Below are positions 63,389 through 64,000 of a stretch of DNA of 64,000 nt, piece by piece. The position numbers were made by a program, and so were the translations under genes. The DNA is from Novosphingobium fluoreni (GTDB lineage Bacteria > Pseudomonadota > Alphaproteobacteria > Sphingomonadales > Sphingomonadaceae), in contig NZ_JACIDY010000004.1 in NCBI RefSeq assembly GCF_014196615.1, forward strand, positions 62,001 to 126,000, in the 5' to 3' direction. Below the pieces are notes generated by a model. It searched no databases and was not told the DNA's origin. It worked only from the letters and a program-made list of their open reading frames with translations. The first letter of the stretch is position 1. The number at the start of each line of letters is the position of its first letter.

Positions 63389-64000
63389 TCAGGTCAGGCG
63401 CTGGAGGCTGCCGTTGTCGAACGGCAAAAACGGCTCACCGCGTAGCGCCTTTGTAAGCCATGCGGGATCGTTCAGCAGTGAGCGGCCCACGCCGACCAAA
63501 TCGACCTCCCCCATCTCGAAACGAGCAATCACCTTGCCGAGATTGTCGGCAGCACCCGAACCGGAATCGATGTGATGGTCACGCTTGCCCTGGTCCAGGC
63601 CGACCCCGCCTACGCACATCCCGATCTTGCCCGTCAGCTTCTTGGCCCAACCACCCAGGTTCAGGGGCGATCCCTCAAAGATCGGTGTATCGAAATAACG
63701 CTGGCTACCGTCGAAAATGTCGACGCCGGCGTCGGCGATCGGGCCCAGAATTTCGCCCAGTTCCTCCGGCGTATCGGCAAGGCGAGCGTTGTAGTCCTGC
63801 ATCTTGAATTGTGAGAAGCGCAGCATGATCGGGAGGTCTTCGCCGATCTCGCGCCGGATCGCACGGACGACTTCAACGGCGAAGGTGGCGCGTTGACGAC
63901 GGTCGCCGCCCCAGCGGTCGGTACGCTGATTGGTGCCCGCCCACAGGAAGTTGTCGATCATGTAACCATGCGCGCCGTGGATCGCCACGCCATCAAAGCC
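63389..64000 (-). CDS. Old yellow enzyme-family NADH:flavin oxidoreductase (5' end outside the window)
   Basis: C-terminal 200 residues of an FMN-dependent TIM-barrel ene-reductase. AIHGAHGYMIDNFLW is the family motif with the substrate-binding His pair, followed by QRTDRWGGDRRQR, IMLRFSQFKMQDYN and, near the end, ARFEMGEVDLVGVGRSLLNDP. OYE proteins reduce conjugated C=C bonds; 2,4-dienoyl-CoA reductase-like members join this group. The N-terminus lies beyond base 64000. It is the first gene (in transcription order) of the operon with SnoaL and CMD proteins. Confidence 0.9.
   Translation of the reverse strand, partial: GFDGVAIHGAHGYMIDNFLWAGTNQRTDRWGGDRRQRATFAVEVVRAIRREIGEDLPIMLRFSQFKMQDYNARLADTPEELGEILGPIADAGVDIFDGSQRYFDTPIFEGSPLNLGGWAKKLTGKIGMCVGGVGLDQGKRDHHIDSGSGAADNLGKVIARFEMGEVDLVGVGRSLLNDPAWLTKALRGEPFLPFDNGSLQRLT

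Noticed and set aside
1..64000. CRISPR arrays, insertion sequences, rRNA genes
   Set aside because: I looked for regularly spaced repeats, transposase motifs with flanking inverted repeats, and conserved rRNA stretches and saw none, although gene remnants suggest past rearrangement.

Overview
The window looks like a piece of a sphingomonad (alphaproteobacterium, order Sphingomonadales) chromosome or large plasmid. The reasons are the base composition (about 60 percent GC by eye), the Sphingomonas-type TonB-dependent receptor with a GSRIRR motif after the signal peptide, the P450cam-like cytochrome, and the dense mixture of short-chain dehydrogenases, acyl-CoA dehydrogenases, DUF1214 proteins and SnoaL-like proteins typical of sphingomonad catabolic islands. 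The genus cannot be fixed from the sequence alone.

Layout. 1-4.9 kb: a frameshifted TonB receptor, an exported DUF1214 protein and a TonB-receptor 3' remnant. 4.9-19.7 kb is general and stress-related: a GH15 glucoamylase-like enzyme, an SDR with a YghA-type N-terminus, a hydrolase-SDR pair, a formate/nitrite-transporter-family protein with an odd N-terminus, a badly decayed SfnB/flavoprotein fusion pseudogene with three in-frame TAG codons, a frameshifted outer-membrane MetA-type protein, 6-phosphogluconolactonase, KatG and NhaA. 19.7-20.5 kb holds only gene debris.

20.5-63.4 kb is a catabolic island. It carries two [2Fe-2S] ferredoxins, three P450s, a GMC oxidoreductase, an LLM flavin enzyme, a Rieske oxygenase alpha subunit, an amidohydrolase, two acyl-CoA synthetases, two acyl-CoA dehydrogenase pairs, three intact crotonases, an SCP2-type thiolase with a DUF35 partner, a TesB thioesterase, several SDRs, an old-yellow-enzyme, and four regulators (LuxR, TetR, IclR, TetR). 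The set reads as a pathway that hydroxylates a hydrophobic polycyclic or isoprenoid/steroid-like substrate (P450 plus ferredoxin, Rieske), activates a carboxylated chain with CoA, dehydrogenates and hydrates it, and cleaves it by an aldolase/thiolase step. The substrate is inferred, not shown. No ferredoxin reductase gene and no Rieske reductase gene is present, so electrons must come from a reductase encoded elsewhere.

Two of the island's key genes occur as close paralogue pairs of identical length: P450s of 417 aa (36307 and 50307) and acyl-CoA synthetases of 523 aa (40871 and 53664). With the paired dehydrogenases and ferredoxins this suggests a duplicated module that was then rearranged. 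The window also shows much gene decay: at least three frameshifted or stop-interrupted genes plus a KstD/fumarate-reductase-like flavoprotein pseudogene and short 3' ends of a crotonase, a TonB receptor and perhaps a cupin. Several lesions are single-base, so some could be assembly errors. The island is punctuated by strong hairpin terminators, including a perfect 32-bp palindrome at 37574-37605.
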